Shown: piece after piece, positions 21,316-32,546 of the stretch
How positions within the stretch are numbered: the stretch's first letter is position 1
Layout: the number at the start of each line of letters is the position of its first letter
DNA from: Pseudonocardia ammonioxydans
Lineage (GTDB): Bacteria; Actinomycetota; Actinomycetes; Mycobacteriales; Pseudonocardiaceae
DNA length: 64,000 nucleotides
Assembly (NCBI RefSeq): GCF_900115005.1
Contig: NZ_FOUY01000017.1
Span: 1 to 64,000, forward strand
Direction of reading: 5' to 3'
Position numbers and translations under genes: made by a program
Notes under the pieces: generated by a model
Told to the model about the DNA's origin: nothing
Seen by the model: the letters and a program-made list of their open reading frames with translations, nothing else
The model's database searches: none

Positions 21316-21395
21316 CCGCCGCTCGGGCCTCCTCCGCCCGGGCCACCGCCGCTCGGGACACCGCCGCTCGGGACACCGCCGCTCGGGACACCGCC
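21316..21395. repeat. 15-bp tandem repeat upstream of the vWA-like gene
   Basis: Units CCGCCGCTCGGGACA occur three times in perfect tandem at 21346-21390, with a diverged copy at about 21316. They lie in the 194-bp gap between the whiA stop and the vWA-like start. No gene is supported here. Confidence 0.75.
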
Positions 21396-21433
21396 GGAGA
21401 CCGAGCTCCGGGGCAGCCGTCAGGGGATCGGGC

Positions 21434-22423
21434 TCAGCGGCCCTCCTCCTCCAGCATCTCCGCGGTCACCGCGGACTCGGTGTCCGGGATGCCCAGCTCG
21501 GCCGCCTTCTTGTCGGCCGTCTGGAGCAACCGGCGGATCCGGCCGGCGACGGCGTCCTTGGTCATCGGGGGGTCGGCCAGCTGCCCCAGCTCCTCCAGCG
21601 AGGCCTGGGTGTGCTGGGCCCGCAGCTGCCCGGCCGCGCGCAGGTGCTCGGGCACGTCGTCGGCGAGGATCTCCAGTGCCCGGGTCACCCGCGCCGCGGC
21701 CGCGACGGCGGCCCGCGCCGAGCGGCGCAGGTTCGCGTCGTCGAAGTTCGCCAGCCGGTTCGCGGTGGCCCGGACCTCGCGGCGCATCCGCCGCTCCTCC
21801 CAGGACAGCACGCTCTGGTGCGCCCCCATCCGGGTCAGCAGCGCACCGATCGCGTCGCCGTCCCGCACCACGACCCGGTCCGCGCCCCGCACCTCGCGCG
21901 CCTTCGCCGCCACACCGAGCCGGCGGGCGGCCCCGACCAGGGCGAGCGCGGCCTCCGGACCGGGGCAGGTGACCTCGAGTGCGGAGCTGCGCCCGGGCTC
22001 GGTCAGCGACCCGTGCGCCAGGAACGCGCCCCGCCAGGCGGCCTCGGCGTCGGAGAGGTCACCGGAGACGACCGGCGGCGGGAGCCCGCGCACCGGACGG
22101 CCACGGTTGTCGAGCAGCCCGGTCTGGCGCGCCAGACCCTCCCCGTCCCGGATCACCCGGATGACGTACCGGGCGCTGCGCCGCAGGCCGCCCGCGGTGA
22201 TCACGTGCGCGTCGGCGGTGTGCCCGTAGAGCTCGTGGATCTCGCGGCGCAGCCGGCGCGCCACCGACCCGGTGTCGACCTCGGCCTCGATCACGACGCG
22301 GCCGCCGACGATGTGCAACCCGCCGGCGAAGCGGAGCAGCGAGGCGACCTCGGCACGACGCGACGACTGCTTGGTGACGGTGAGCCGGCTCAGCTCGTCC
22401 TTCACCGTGGCGGTCATGGCCAT
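21434..22423 (-). CDS. whiA: Sporulation regulator WhiA
   Basis: WhiA is a DNA-binding regulator required for sporulation septation in Streptomyces and conserved across Gram-positives. The 329-residue protein has the family N-terminus [12 protein letters not shown], the homing-endonuclease-like domain (including [17 protein letters not shown]) and a C-terminal helix-turn-helix with [23 protein letters not shown] 22423 has GGAG 6 nt upstream. It overlaps the yvcK stop by 10 bases. The gene order uvrC-rapZ-yvcK-whiA is the conserved one. Confidence 0.96.
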   Translation of the reverse strand: MAMTATVKDELSRLTVTKQSSRRAEVASLLRFAGGLHIVGGRVVIEAEVDTGSVARRLRREIHELYGHTADAHVITAGGLRRSARYVIRVIRDGEGLARQTGLLDNRGRPVRGLPPPVVSGDLSDAEAAWRGAFLAHGSLTEPGRSSALEVTCPGPEAALALVGAARRLGVAAKAREVRGADRVVVRDGDAIGALLTRMGAHQSVLSWEERRMRREVRATANRLANFDDANLRRSARAAVAAAARVTRALEILADDVPEHLRAAGQLRAQHTQASLEELGQLADPPMTKDAVAGRIRRLLQTADKKAAELGIPDTESAVTAEMLEEEGR

Positions 22424-23484
22424 TGCGGGCTCCTTCCACGCTGCGGGCTGTGCTGGTCCGTCACCTGGCTCGGCGCGGCCGCGCCGTCGTCGCCCGCGGC
22501 CGGGGCGAGGGCGCCGAACACGTCGAGCAACGCACCGGCCAGGGCGTCCGGGTCGTGCCGCGGGGTCGCCGATCCGACGTCGGCGACGTCGGCCAGCCAC
22601 ACCCGACCGCCGGGGACCAGCAGGTCGGCCGCGGCCGCGTGCAACCGGTCCGGCAGCGGCACCGACCCGGTGTCGGCCAGGACGGCGTGCGCCCGCAGGG
22701 AGGGCGCGTGTCCGGACAGTACTTCAAGGTGCTGCTCCGGCGAGAATCCGGCGGTCTCGCCCGGCTCCGGGGCGAGGTTGAGCAGCACCACCCGGGCCGC
22801 CGGGGTCGTCAGCAGCGCGTCCCGCAGCCCCGGCACCAGCAGGTGCGGCAGCACGCTGGTGAACCACGACCCCGGACCGAGGAGCACCACGTCGGCCTCC
22901 AGCACCGCCCGGACGGCCTCGTCGCAGGCCGGCGGGTCCTCCGGACGCAGCCACACGCGGCGCACCCGCCCCGGGGTGGAGGCCACCGCGACCTGCCCGC
23001 GGATGCGGTGCGCGCGGTCCAGGCCGTCCAGCGCGACCTCCGCCTCGATGTCCAGCGGCACCCGGGCCATCGGCAGCACCCGTCCGTCGCACCCGAGCAG
23101 CCCGCCGACGGTCTCCAGCGCCTGCACCGGGTCACCGCCGCGCTCCAGCAGCCCGGCCAGCAGCAGGTTGCCCAGTGCGTGCCCGGCGAGCGCGCCGTTG
23201 CCGCCGAAGCGGTGCTGGACCAGGCCGGACCAGAACCGGCCGTCCTCGTCGTCGGCGGCCAGCGCCGCCAGCGCCATCCGCAGGTCACCCGGCGGCAGCA
23301 GCCCCAGCTCGCGGCGCAGCCGGCCCGAGGACCCGCCGTCGTCGGCGACGGTCACGACGGCGGTGATCCCGGCGACGGCCGGGCAGCGGCGCAGCGCGGT
23401 CAGGGTGGCGTGCAGGCCGTGGCCGCCACCCAGCGCGACGACCCGCAGCGCCGGTGACGGGGGCGCCTCCACGGGCCCGCTCAT
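22414..23484 (-). CDS. yvcK: YvcK/CofD-like gluconeogenesis factor
   Basis: Members of this family bind UDP-sugars and affect carbon metabolism and cell shape in Gram-positives. The 356-residue product shows [36 protein letters not shown] and PPGDLRMAL, then the family's [18 protein letters not shown]. It lies between rapZ and whiA with overlapping ends, so the three are one translationally coupled unit. Confidence 0.93.
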   Translation of the reverse strand: MSGPVEAPPSPALRVVALGGGHGLHATLTALRRCPAVAGITAVVTVADDGGSSGRLRRELGLLPPGDLRMALAALAADDEDGRFWSGLVQHRFGGNGALAGHALGNLLLAGLLERGGDPVQALETVGGLLGCDGRVLPMARVPLDIEAEVALDGLDRAHRIRGQVAVASTPGRVRRVWLRPEDPPACDEAVRAVLEADVVLLGPGSWFTSVLPHLLVPGLRDALLTTPAARVVLLNLAPEPGETAGFSPEQHLEVLSGHAPSLRAHAVLADTGSVPLPDRLHAAAADLLVPGGRVWLADVADVGSATPRHDPDALAGALLDVFGALAPAAGDDGAAAPSQVTDQHSPQRGRSPQWP

Positions 23485-24395
23485 TCACGCCCCATGTCGC
23501 GGTGCTCGACGTTCACCTGGATCCCGGGCCGGTCGGCGAGCCGGCGTCCGAGCTCCTCCGAGATCGCCACCGAGCGGTGCTTCCCGCCGGTGCAGCCCAC
23601 GGCGAGGGTCAGGTACCGCTTGCCCTCCCGCCGGTAGCCGGCACCGACCAGGTCGAGCAGCTCCAGGTAGCGGTCGACGAACTCCTCGGCCCCCTCCTGG
23701 GAGAGCACGTAGTCACTGACCTCGCTGTCCCGGCCGGTGAACTCGCGCAGCTCCGGGATCCAGTGCGGGTTCGGCAGGAACCGGACGTCGACGACCAGGT
23801 CGGAGTCCAGCGGCAGGCCGTACTTGTAGCCGAACGACAGCACCGTGATCCGGGTGGCCGCGTGCGCGTGCTCCCCCGCGAACGACGCCTCGATCCGGGC
23901 GCGCAGGTCGTGCACGGACAGGTTCGAGGTGTCGAGGACGAGGTCGGCGTCCTCGCGCAGCGGCCGCAGCACCTCACGCTCGGCGTTCAGCCCATCGGTG
24001 ATCCGCCCGGCGCCCTGCAGCGGGTGCGACCGGCGGTTCTGCTCGAAGCGGCGCACCAGCACCGCGTCGGACGCCTCCAGGAACAGCAGCTTCGGCCGGT
24101 AGCCGCGGCTGTCGAGGTCCTTGATGATCGCACCCAGGTCGTCGGTGAACGCCCGCGAACGCACGTCCATCACCACCGCGATCCGGGTGACGTCGCCGCG
24201 CGCCCGGGACCCGAGATCGACCATCGTGGCGATCAGTTCCGGCGGCAGGTTGTCGACGACGAACCAGCCGAGGTCCTCCAGCACCTTGGCCGCCGTGCTG
24301 CGCCCGGCCCCGGACAGGCCGCTGACCAGCGCGACCTCGATCCCCGGCCCGCCGGTCCGCGCGTCGCGGGACCGGTCGGCATCCGCCCGTGTCAT
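23481..24395 (-). CDS. rapZ: RapZ-type nucleotide-binding protein (YvcJ)
   Basis: RapZ-family proteins are P-loop proteins; in E. coli RapZ is an RNase E adaptor for GlmZ, but the actinobacterial role is less clear. The 304-residue product has the Walker A-like [12 protein letters not shown] with Arg in place of the usual Lys, a variant that I believe is common in actinobacteria, and the conserved VDNLPPEL and [10 protein letters not shown] motifs. Its ATG overlaps the uvrC stop (ATGA). Confidence 0.92.
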   Translation of the reverse strand: MTRADADRSRDARTGGPGIEVALVSGLSGAGRSTAAKVLEDLGWFVVDNLPPELIATMVDLGSRARGDVTRIAVVMDVRSRAFTDDLGAIIKDLDSRGYRPKLLFLEASDAVLVRRFEQNRRSHPLQGAGRITDGLNAEREVLRPLREDADLVLDTSNLSVHDLRARIEASFAGEHAHAATRITVLSFGYKYGLPLDSDLVVDVRFLPNPHWIPELREFTGRDSEVSDYVLSQEGAEEFVDRYLELLDLVGAGYRREGKRYLTLAVGCTGGKHRSVAISEELGRRLADRPGIQVNVEHRDMGRE

Positions 24396-26509
24396 CCCCG
24401 TCCCCCCTCGGTCGACCCCGTACCGTCCTGCAGCGCCGCGACCACCGTCTCCGCGGTCCGGCGGCCGAACCCGGGCACCCCGGCGATCTCCTCCACCCCG
24501 GCCGCGCGCAGCTTGCGGACCGAGCCGAAGTGCTGCAGCAACGCCTTCTTGCGGGCCGGGCCCAGCCCGGGCACCCCGTCCAGCGCCGACGCCGTCATGC
24601 CCTGCGAACGACGCTGCCGGTGGTAGGTGATGGCGAACCGGTGCGCCTCGTCGCGGACCCGCTGCAGCAGGTACAGCGCCTCGCTCGTGCGGGAGAGGAT
24701 CACCGGGTCGTCGTCGTCCGGGAGCCAGACCTCCTCGAGCCGCTTCGCGAGCCCGCAGACCGCCACGTCGGTGATCCCCAGCTCGGCGAGCTCGGCGGCG
24801 GCCGCGTCGACCTGCGGCTTCGCCCCGTCGACGACCAGCAGGTTCGGCGGGTAGGCGAACTTTTTGGGTCGTCCGGTCGTCGGGTCGATGCCGGTGCGGA
24901 TGCTCTCGCCGGGCCCGGCCTCACCGGGCTCGATCTCACCGGGCACGATCTCGCCTGACCCGATCTCACCGGACCCGGCGCCGGGCCCGGCGCCCCCTCC
25001 GGTCGCGTCACCGGTCACCGCACCGGCCTCGGCGTCCTCCGCCGTCTCGGCCAGGTAGCGCTTGAACCGCCGCCGGACGACCTCGGCGATGGCGGCCACA
25101 TCGCTGTGTTCACCCGCCCCGCCGGCTCCGCCGGCTGCCGTCCCCCGGCGCTGCGCGGCGTCCTTGATCTCGAAGCGGCGGTACTCCGACCGGCGCGATA
25201 GCCCGTCCTCGAACACCACGAGCGAGGCCACCACGTTGCTGCCCTGGACGTGGCTGACGTCGATGCACTCGATCCGCAGCGGCGCCTGGTCGAGCTCGAG
25301 GTTCTCCTGGATCTCCTGCAGCGCGGCGGACCGCGCCGTGAGGTCCCCGGCGCGGCGCAGCTTGTGCTGGGCGAACGCCTCCTTCGCGTTGCGCTCGACG
25401 GTCTCGGCGAGCGCCTTCTTGTCGCCGCGCTGCGGCACGCGCAGCGCGACCTTGGAGCCGCGCAGGCCCCCCAGCCAGCGCTCCAGCGAGGCACTGTCCG
25501 CGGGCAGCACCGGCAGCAGGATCTCCTTCGGCACGGGCTGGGTGGCGTCGTCGGCGGCGCCGGCCAGCGCGTGCTGCTCGCCGTAGAACTGGGACACGAA
25601 CCGCTCGGCGAGCTGCTCGGTGTCGGTCGGCTCGACCTTGTCGATCACCCAGCCGCGCTGGCCGCGGACCCGGCCGCCCCGCACGTGGAACACCTGCACG
25701 GCGGCCTCCAGCTCGTCCTCGGCGAAGGCCACGACGTCGGCGTCGGTCCCGTCACCCAGCACGACGGCCTGCTTCTCCATCGCCCGCCGGAGCGCGCCCA
25801 GGTCGTCGCGCATCCGGGCCGCCCGCTCGAACTCCAGGTTCTCCGACGCCTCGGCCATCTCCCGCTCCAGGTGGCGGACCATCCGGTCGGTGCGCCCGGA
25901 GAGGAAGTCGGAGAAACCCTCGACGATGTCACGGTGCTCGTCGGCGGTGACGTTGCCGACGCAGGGAGCCGAGCACTTGTCGATGTAGCCGAGCAGGCAG
26001 GGACGGCCGATCTGGCCGTGCCGCTTGAACACCCCGGCCGAGCAGGTGCGCGCCGGGAACACCCGCAGCAGCAGGTCGAGCGTCTCGCGGATCGCCCAGG
26101 CGTGCGCGTAGGGCCCGAAGTAGCGGACCCCCCGCTTGCGGGGGCCCCGGTAGACGTGCAGCCGCGGGTACTCCTCGTGCATCGTCACCGCGAGGACGGG
26201 ATAGGACTTGTCGTCGCGGTAGCGGACGTTGAACCGCGGGTCGTACTCCTTGATCCAGTTGTACTCGAGCTGGAGCGCCTCGACCTCGGTGCCGACGACC
26301 GTCCACTCGACCTTCGCGGCCGTGGTCACCATCTGCCGGGTCCGCGGGTGTAGCCCGGCCAGGTCGGCGAAGTAGGAGTTGAGGCGCTGGCGCAGGTTCT
26401 TGGCCTTGCCGACGTAGATCACCCGGCCGCGCGGGTCGGAGAACCGGTAGACCCCCGGCGACTCCGGGATCGTCCCGGTCGCCGGACGGTAGGTGCTCGG
26501 GTCGGCCAT
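24392..26509 (-). CDS. uvrC: Excinuclease ABC subunit C
   Basis: UvrC makes both incisions in nucleotide excision repair. The 705-residue protein contains the GIY-YIG nuclease ([22 protein letters not shown]), a UVR motif ([15 protein letters not shown]), the RNase H-like 5' incision domain ([12 protein letters not shown]) and C-terminal helix-hairpin-helix motifs ([10 protein letters not shown] and VPGFGRRTA). About 55 residues of GSGEI/PGEI low-complexity sequence (residues 490-545) are inserted before the second catalytic block. ATG 26509 has GGGGGACACC upstream. The SOS box at 26658 lies 149 bp away. Confidence 0.95.
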   Translation of the reverse strand: MADPSTYRPATGTIPESPGVYRFSDPRGRVIYVGKAKNLRQRLNSYFADLAGLHPRTRQMVTTAAKVEWTVVGTEVEALQLEYNWIKEYDPRFNVRYRDDKSYPVLAVTMHEEYPRLHVYRGPRKRGVRYFGPYAHAWAIRETLDLLLRVFPARTCSAGVFKRHGQIGRPCLLGYIDKCSAPCVGNVTADEHRDIVEGFSDFLSGRTDRMVRHLEREMAEASENLEFERAARMRDDLGALRRAMEKQAVVLGDGTDADVVAFAEDELEAAVQVFHVRGGRVRGQRGWVIDKVEPTDTEQLAERFVSQFYGEQHALAGAADDATQPVPKEILLPVLPADSASLERWLGGLRGSKVALRVPQRGDKKALAETVERNAKEAFAQHKLRRAGDLTARSAALQEIQENLELDQAPLRIECIDVSHVQGSNVVASLVVFEDGLSRRSEYRRFEIKDAAQRRGTAAGGAGGAGEHSDVAAIAEVVRRRFKRYLAETAEDAEAGAVTGDATGGGAGPGAGSGEIGSGEIVPGEIEPGEAGPGESIRTGIDPTTGRPKKFAYPPNLLVVDGAKPQVDAAAAELAELGITDVAVCGLAKRLEEVWLPDDDDPVILSRTSEALYLLQRVRDEAHRFAITYHRQRRSQGMTASALDGVPGLGPARKKALLQHFGSVRKLRAAGVEEIAGVPGFGRRTAETVVAALQDGTGSTEGGRG

Positions 26510-26657
26510 GGTGTCCCCCAGAGTAGATCCGGCCACCGACACGCCCGCCCGGCCCCCGGTCGGCCCGGGCGCCGCGACCGGGGTGTAGGGACGGTGTCGG
26601 CCGATCGTGGCGGCGGTGCCGCGGCGAACTGTCGGTGGCCTGCGGTACAACAGTGAC

Positions 26658-26673
26658 TCGAACACGAGTTCGA
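26658..26673. promoter_or_regulatory. LexA-type SOS box
   Basis: The sequence TCGAACACGAGTTCGA fits the actinobacterial LexA operator TCGAAC-N4-GTTCGA exactly. It lies 25 bp before the DUF2786 start at 26699 and 149 bp before the divergent uvrC start, so it could repress either or both. Closeness favours the DUF2786 gene. A promoter was not separately identified. Confidence 0.75.
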
Positions 26674-26698
26674 CCCGCAGGCCTGGCGAGGAGGCCCC

Positions 26699-27481
26699 AT
26701 GAGTACCGCACACGACATCGAGTTCGGCACCGCCCCGGGCGAGGCGTCCGTCCCGGAGGCCCGGCTGGACCGGATCCGCAAGCTGCTGGCCAAGGCGGAA
26801 CGGGCCGGCACGCCGGACGAGGCGGAGATCTACACCGACAAGGCCGTCGAGCTCATGGCGCGCCACGGCGTCGACGAGGCGCTGCTCGCTGCCACCGGTC
26901 CCCCGCGGACCGACCCGATCGGCCCGGTGCGCATCGACATCGACGACCCCTACAGCGGGGCGAAGGCCCGGCTGCTGGGCTGGATCGCGTCGGCGCTGCG
27001 CTGCCGGTGGGTGATCCACGACGCCCGGGGAGGCAAGGTCTCCGCGGTGACCGTGTTCGGGCACGCCTCGGACCGCGAACGCGCGGAGCTGCTCTACACC
27101 TCGCTGCTGCTGCAGGTCGCCGGGCAGCTGGCGGTGGTCCGGCCGCCGGGGCCGCGGGAGTCGGTCGCCGCCTACCGCCGGTCGTGGATCTACGGGTTCG
27201 CCGCGCGGGTGCACCAGCGGCTGCTGGAGGCCGAGCGGAGCGCGGTGTCGGAGACCGCGTGCGGGTCCGCGGCCGGCGCGCCGTCGGTCGAGCTGGTGCT
27301 GGCCGACCGGGGCGCGGAGGTCGACCGGGCCTACGACGAGGAGTTCGGCGACCTGCGCCGGGCACGCAGGCCCCAGGTCTCCGGATCGGGCTACCGGCGC
27401 GGGGCCGCCGCGGCGGACCGGGCGGACCTGGGCGGTCCGCGGCTGGGCGGGCGGGGCCGTGCACGGGCACTGGGCCGGTGA
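26699..27481 (+). CDS. DUF2786-domain protein, probably SOS-regulated
   Basis: The N-terminal 45 residues ([36 protein letters not shown]) are a DUF2786 domain; the rest is a helical domain seen in its actinobacterial homologues, ending in a basic Arg/Gly-rich tail. Length is 260 residues. GAGGAGG 6 nt before the ATG is a strong ribosome site. Function is unknown. The SOS box directly upstream and the divergent uvrC suggest a role in the DNA-damage response. It converges on the PH-domain gene with a shared terminator. Confidence 0.8.
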   Translation: MSTAHDIEFGTAPGEASVPEARLDRIRKLLAKAERAGTPDEAEIYTDKAVELMARHGVDEALLAATGPPRTDPIGPVRIDIDDPYSGAKARLLGWIASALRCRWVIHDARGGKVSAVTVFGHASDRERAELLYTSLLLQVAGQLAVVRPPGPRESVAAYRRSWIYGFAARVHQRLLEAERSAVSETACGSAAGAPSVELVLADRGAEVDRAYDEEFGDLRRARRPQVSGSGYRRGAAAADRADLGGPRLGGRGRARALGR

Positions 27482-27506
27482 GCCGCGGCCCGGTGGGGTC
27501 CCGCTG

Positions 27507-27535
27507 GGGCCGGTCACCAGGGGTGTGACCGGCCC
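27507..27535. terminator. Bidirectional terminator between convergent genes
   Basis: An 11-bp perfect inverted repeat containing GGCCGGTCAC and GTGACCGGCC encloses a 7-base loop. It lies between the stops of the DUF2786 gene (27481) and the PH-domain gene (27558). Confidence 0.7.
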
Positions 27536-27557
27536 GGGAGCCGGGCCGGCGGCCGGC

Positions 27558-28064
27558 TCAGCCGCCGGTGCGCGCGGCGCCGTGCAGCTCGCGCAGGGTG
27601 CGGACGCCGCGGACCGCGAGCCCGCGGTCGACCGCCTGCACCGCGAGCACCGGGTGGTACTCGTCGTCGGGCAGCTCCAGGCGTGCCGAGGAGGCACCGT
27701 CCGGGAAGGAGACGCCGAGCACCCCGTCCCACGGGAACCAGCGCGTGGTCAGCACGTTGCGGACCTCGATCCCGCTGTGGTCGGCCCGCACCCGCGGGCG
27801 GGCCATCAGCAGCAGGCCACCGGCCACGAACGCGCCGATCACCATCATCGCCACCTGGTCCACCAGCCGGAAGGTCACGCCGGTGTCCTCGGTCGGCAGC
27901 AGGTACGTGACGATCGCGAAGAAGACCATGATCCCCGCGGCGCACACCCAGGCCGTGATCAGCAGGGCGCGCGGGCGCAGGGTCACCGCGTCCGGGCCGG
28001 GGCCGGTCGGCGCCGGCCGGTCCCCCTGCGGGGCGCCCGGTCCCTGCTGGTGCTGCTCGGTCAC
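27558..28064 (-). CDS. PH-domain membrane protein
   Basis: The 168-residue product has a polar Gln/Pro-rich N-terminus, two transmembrane helices ([20 protein letters not shown] and [17 protein letters not shown]) and a small C-terminal PH-like domain ([27 protein letters not shown]). This is the architecture of a PH protein commonly found next to ribH in actinobacteria. GGGAGGA upstream supports GTG 28064. It is 35 bp from ribH and probably co-transcribed; the role is unknown. Confidence 0.8.
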   Translation of the reverse strand: MTEQHQQGPGAPQGDRPAPTGPGPDAVTLRPRALLITAWVCAAGIMVFFAIVTYLLPTEDTGVTFRLVDQVAMMVIGAFVAGGLLLMARPRVRADHSGIEVRNVLTTRWFPWDGVLGVSFPDGASSARLELPDDEYHPVLAVQAVDRGLAVRGVRTLRELHGAARTGG

Positions 28065-28099
28065 GGGGTGTCCTCCCTGCACGGCCCGGTCGGGGCCGC

Positions 28100-30001
<1,902 letters not shown>

Positions 30002-30005
<4 letters not shown>

Positions 30006-30640
30006 CGGGCGACCCCTTCCTGTCCGGACCCGGGGCCCTGCAGGTACCCCGCGGTCATCCGTTCCACATACTTGGCGATCACGTCGACCTCCAGGTTGAC
30101 CGGATCACCGGGGGTGCGCGACCCCAGGGTGGTGTCGGCCAGGGTCGTCGGGATCAACGCCACGCCGAACCCGTCCGGGTACACGGCGGCGACGGTGAGC
30201 GAGACGCCGTCGACGGCGATCGATCCCTTCTCCACCACGTACCGGGACAGCTCGGCCGGCAGTGCGAACCGCACCTCGTCGCTGCGCTCGCCCGGGGTCC
30301 GGGAGACCAGGGTGCCGACCCCGTCCACGTGGCCCTGCACGATGTGGCCGTCGAGACGCCCGCCGGCGGGCACCGCGCGCTCGAGGTTCACCCCCGACCC
30401 GGCGGTGACGGCGCCGAGCGAGGTGCGGGTGAGCGTCTCGGGCACGAGCTCGAGGGTGAGGGTGCCGCCCGCTCCGGCAGCGCCGTCGACGACGGCGGTG
30501 AGGCAACAACCGTTCACCGCCACCGACTCGCCGTGGCCGACCTCGGGGGCCAGCGCCGCCCGTACGGTCAGCACGACGACCTCGTCGTCGGTCCGGACGT
30601 CGACGACCTCGCCGACCTCCTCCACGATGCCGGTGAACAT
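30002..30640 (-). CDS. ribE: Riboflavin synthase alpha chain
   Basis: The enzyme dismutates two lumazine molecules to riboflavin. The 212-residue product begins [12 protein letters not shown], has the duplicated barrel structure (two repeats of about 95 residues), the NGCCLTAV substrate loop and a second-repeat [14 protein letters not shown]. It follows ribD by 15 bp. GGAGGGGACGAGG precedes the ATG. Confidence 0.96.
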
Positions 30641-30655
30641 CCTCGTCCCCTCCTG

Positions 30656-31741
30656 CTACCGGGCCGGCCGGGCGACCGGCCCGGCGTCGTCGACCACTGC
30701 ATCGATCAGTATGTCCGTGCCGGCGCGGCGGACCTCGTCCACCTGCAACCGGACGATGTCCGCGATCGTTCCCACCCCCGCGTCCCGGAGCGCGTGCGGT
30801 CCGGCGCCGAGCAGCGCCGGGGCCAGATGCACCAGCACCCGGTCGACGGCACCGGCGGCGACGAACGCCCCGGCGAGGGTCGGGCCCCCCTCGAGCAGGA
30901 GGTCCACGACATCGCGCCGGGCGAGGTCGGCGAGCACCTCGGCCGGGTCGCGGGTCCGCAGGTGCAGCGCCGGAGCGACCCCGGCGGTGTGCAGCCGGGC
31001 ACCGGCCGGCACGTCCCGGTTCCCGACCACCACCCGCAGCGGCTGGTGGTCGCGCAGGGTCCCGTCCGGGTGGCGGGCGGTCAGTGCGGGATCGTCCGCA
31101 AGCACGGTACCCGTGCCCGCGACGATCGCGTCCATCCTGCGGCGCAGGTCATGCACCTCGCCCCGGGCCTGGGGGCCGGTGATCCAGCGGCTGCTCCCGT
31201 CGGCGGCGGCGACCCGCCCGTCCAGGGTGGTGGCGACCTTCCAGGTCACGTGCGGGCGCCCGGTGCGCTGGCGGTGCAGCCAGCCGCGCAGCGGGCCGCG
31301 CGCCACCTCCTCGGCCAGTGTGCCCAGGGTCACGTCGACGCCCGCGCCGCGCAGCCGGTCCAGCCCCCCGGCCGCGGCCGGGTTCGGGTCGGCGAGCGCG
31401 GCGTACACCCGGGCGACCCCTGCCTCGAGCAGGCCGTCCACGCACGGTGCGGTACGTCCGGTGTGGTTGCACGGCTCGAGGGTCACCACGGCGGTCCCGC
31501 CCGCGGCCCGGGCGCCCGCCTCGGCCAGCGCGGCGCGTTCGGCGTGCGGGCCACCGGGCGGCGCGGTCGCCCCGGTGCCCACGACCTCCCCGGCGCGGTC
31601 CAGGACGACGCAGCCGACGGCGGGGTTCGGGCTCGTCGTACCGTGCGCGCCGTCGGAGGCGGCGAGAGCGCGACGCATCGCCGCCTCGATCACCGCGGAC
31701 TCGATCACCGCCGCACCGGCCCCTGGCCCGTCCGTGCTCAC
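30656..31741 (-). CDS. ribD: Bifunctional riboflavin deaminase/reductase
   Basis: RibD performs the deamination and side-chain reduction steps of riboflavin synthesis. The N-terminal deaminase has the zinc site HAERAAL plus EPCNHTGRTAPC; the C-terminal reductase includes RPHVTWKVATTLDGRVA and LLEGGPTLAGAF. I used GTG 31741, 13 bp after the rpe stop, giving 361 residues. No clear ribosome site supports it, and an internal start nearer MRRALAAS is possible. Confidence 0.93.
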   Translation of the reverse strand: MSTDGPGAGAAVIESAVIEAAMRRALAASDGAHGTTSPNPAVGCVVLDRAGEVVGTGATAPPGGPHAERAALAEAGARAAGGTAVVTLEPCNHTGRTAPCVDGLLEAGVARVYAALADPNPAAAGGLDRLRGAGVDVTLGTLAEEVARGPLRGWLHRQRTGRPHVTWKVATTLDGRVAAADGSSRWITGPQARGEVHDLRRRMDAIVAGTGTVLADDPALTARHPDGTLRDHQPLRVVVGNRDVPAGARLHTAGVAPALHLRTRDPAEVLADLARRDVVDLLLEGGPTLAGAFVAAGAVDRVLVHLAPALLGAGPHALRDAGVGTIADIVRLQVDEVRRAGTDILIDAVVDDAGPVARPAR

Positions 31742-31754
31742 CTCGAGGGTCCGG

Positions 31755-32456
31755 TCAGCCGGCCCAGCGGTGCGGCGCGGTGCGGCGCACACGGTCGCGC
31801 AGCACGGAGACCGCGCGGCCCGGATCCTCGGCCCCGTAGACGGCCGAGCCCGCGACGAAGCAGTCGACGCCGGCCTCGGCGGCCTGCTCGATGGTGTCGG
31901 CGTTGATCCCGCCGTCGATCTCGACGATCAGCTTCAGGTGCCCGGTGTCGACCAGGCGCCGCGCGGCGCGGACCTTCTCGAGCACCTCGGGGATGAAGCT
32001 CTGCCCGCCGAATCCGGGCTCGACGCTCATCACCAGCAGCGTGTCGTAGTGCTTGAGCAGCTCGACGTACGGGTCCAGCGGCGTGTTCGGCTTGATCGAC
32101 AGACCGGCGAGGGCACCGGCGGCACGCAGGTTCCGGGCGAGCATCACCGGGTCGTGCGCGGCCTCGACGTGCACCGTGACGTTCTTCGCGCCCGCCTCGG
32201 CGTACCCGGGGGCCCAGCGGTCCGGGTCCTCGATCATCAGATGGCAGTCGAGCGGGATGTCGGTGGCGGCGCGCAGGCTCTCCACGACCGGGAGGCCCAG
32301 GGTCAGGTTCGGCACGAAGTGCGCGTCCATGACGTCGACGTGCAGCCAGTCGGCGCCGGCCTGCTCGCCCGGGCCGCCACCGGCCACGGCGGCGGCCTCG
32401 TCGGCCAGCCGCGCGAAGTCGGCCGAGAGGATGCTGGGCGCGATCATCGGATGCAC
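31755..32456 (-). CDS. rpe: Ribulose-phosphate 3-epimerase
   Basis: Rpe interconverts ribulose-5-phosphate and xylulose-5-phosphate. The TIM-barrel protein of 233 residues has [13 protein letters not shown] at its start, the metal/catalytic blocks [14 protein letters not shown] and [12 protein letters not shown], and EIDGGIN. GTG 32456 is used; ATG 32447 is equally plausible. It leads the riboflavin genes, which consume ribulose-5-phosphate, and links them to the pentose phosphate pathway. Confidence 0.95.
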   Translation of the reverse strand: MHPMIAPSILSADFARLADEAAAVAGGGPGEQAGADWLHVDVMDAHFVPNLTLGLPVVESLRAATDIPLDCHLMIEDPDRWAPGYAEAGAKNVTVHVEAAHDPVMLARNLRAAGALAGLSIKPNTPLDPYVELLKHYDTLLVMSVEPGFGGQSFIPEVLEKVRAARRLVDTGHLKLIVEIDGGINADTIEQAAEAGVDCFVAGSAVYGAEDPGRAVSVLRDRVRRTAPHRWAG

Positions 32457-32487
32457 ACCGAGCAGGCTATCCCTGCCTGCCTCCGGC

Positions 32488-32539
32488 CCCCGGCACCCCC
32501 GTACGAGGGCGGAGTCACACCCGTTCGCGGGTGCCGGGG
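32488..32539 (-). terminator. Possible terminator after rsmB
   Basis: CCCCGGCACCC at 32488-32498 is complementary to GGGTGCCGGGG at 32529-32539, but the loop is 30 bases, so it may be only a weak terminator or partial processing site. It lies between the rsmB stop and rpe. Confidence 0.35.
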
Positions 32540-32546
32540 CCGCCGG

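Noticed and set aside
32457..32546. FMN riboswitch before the riboflavin genes
   Set aside because: The conserved purine-rich FMN motifs are absent and the gap is only 90 bp with one weak inverted repeat.
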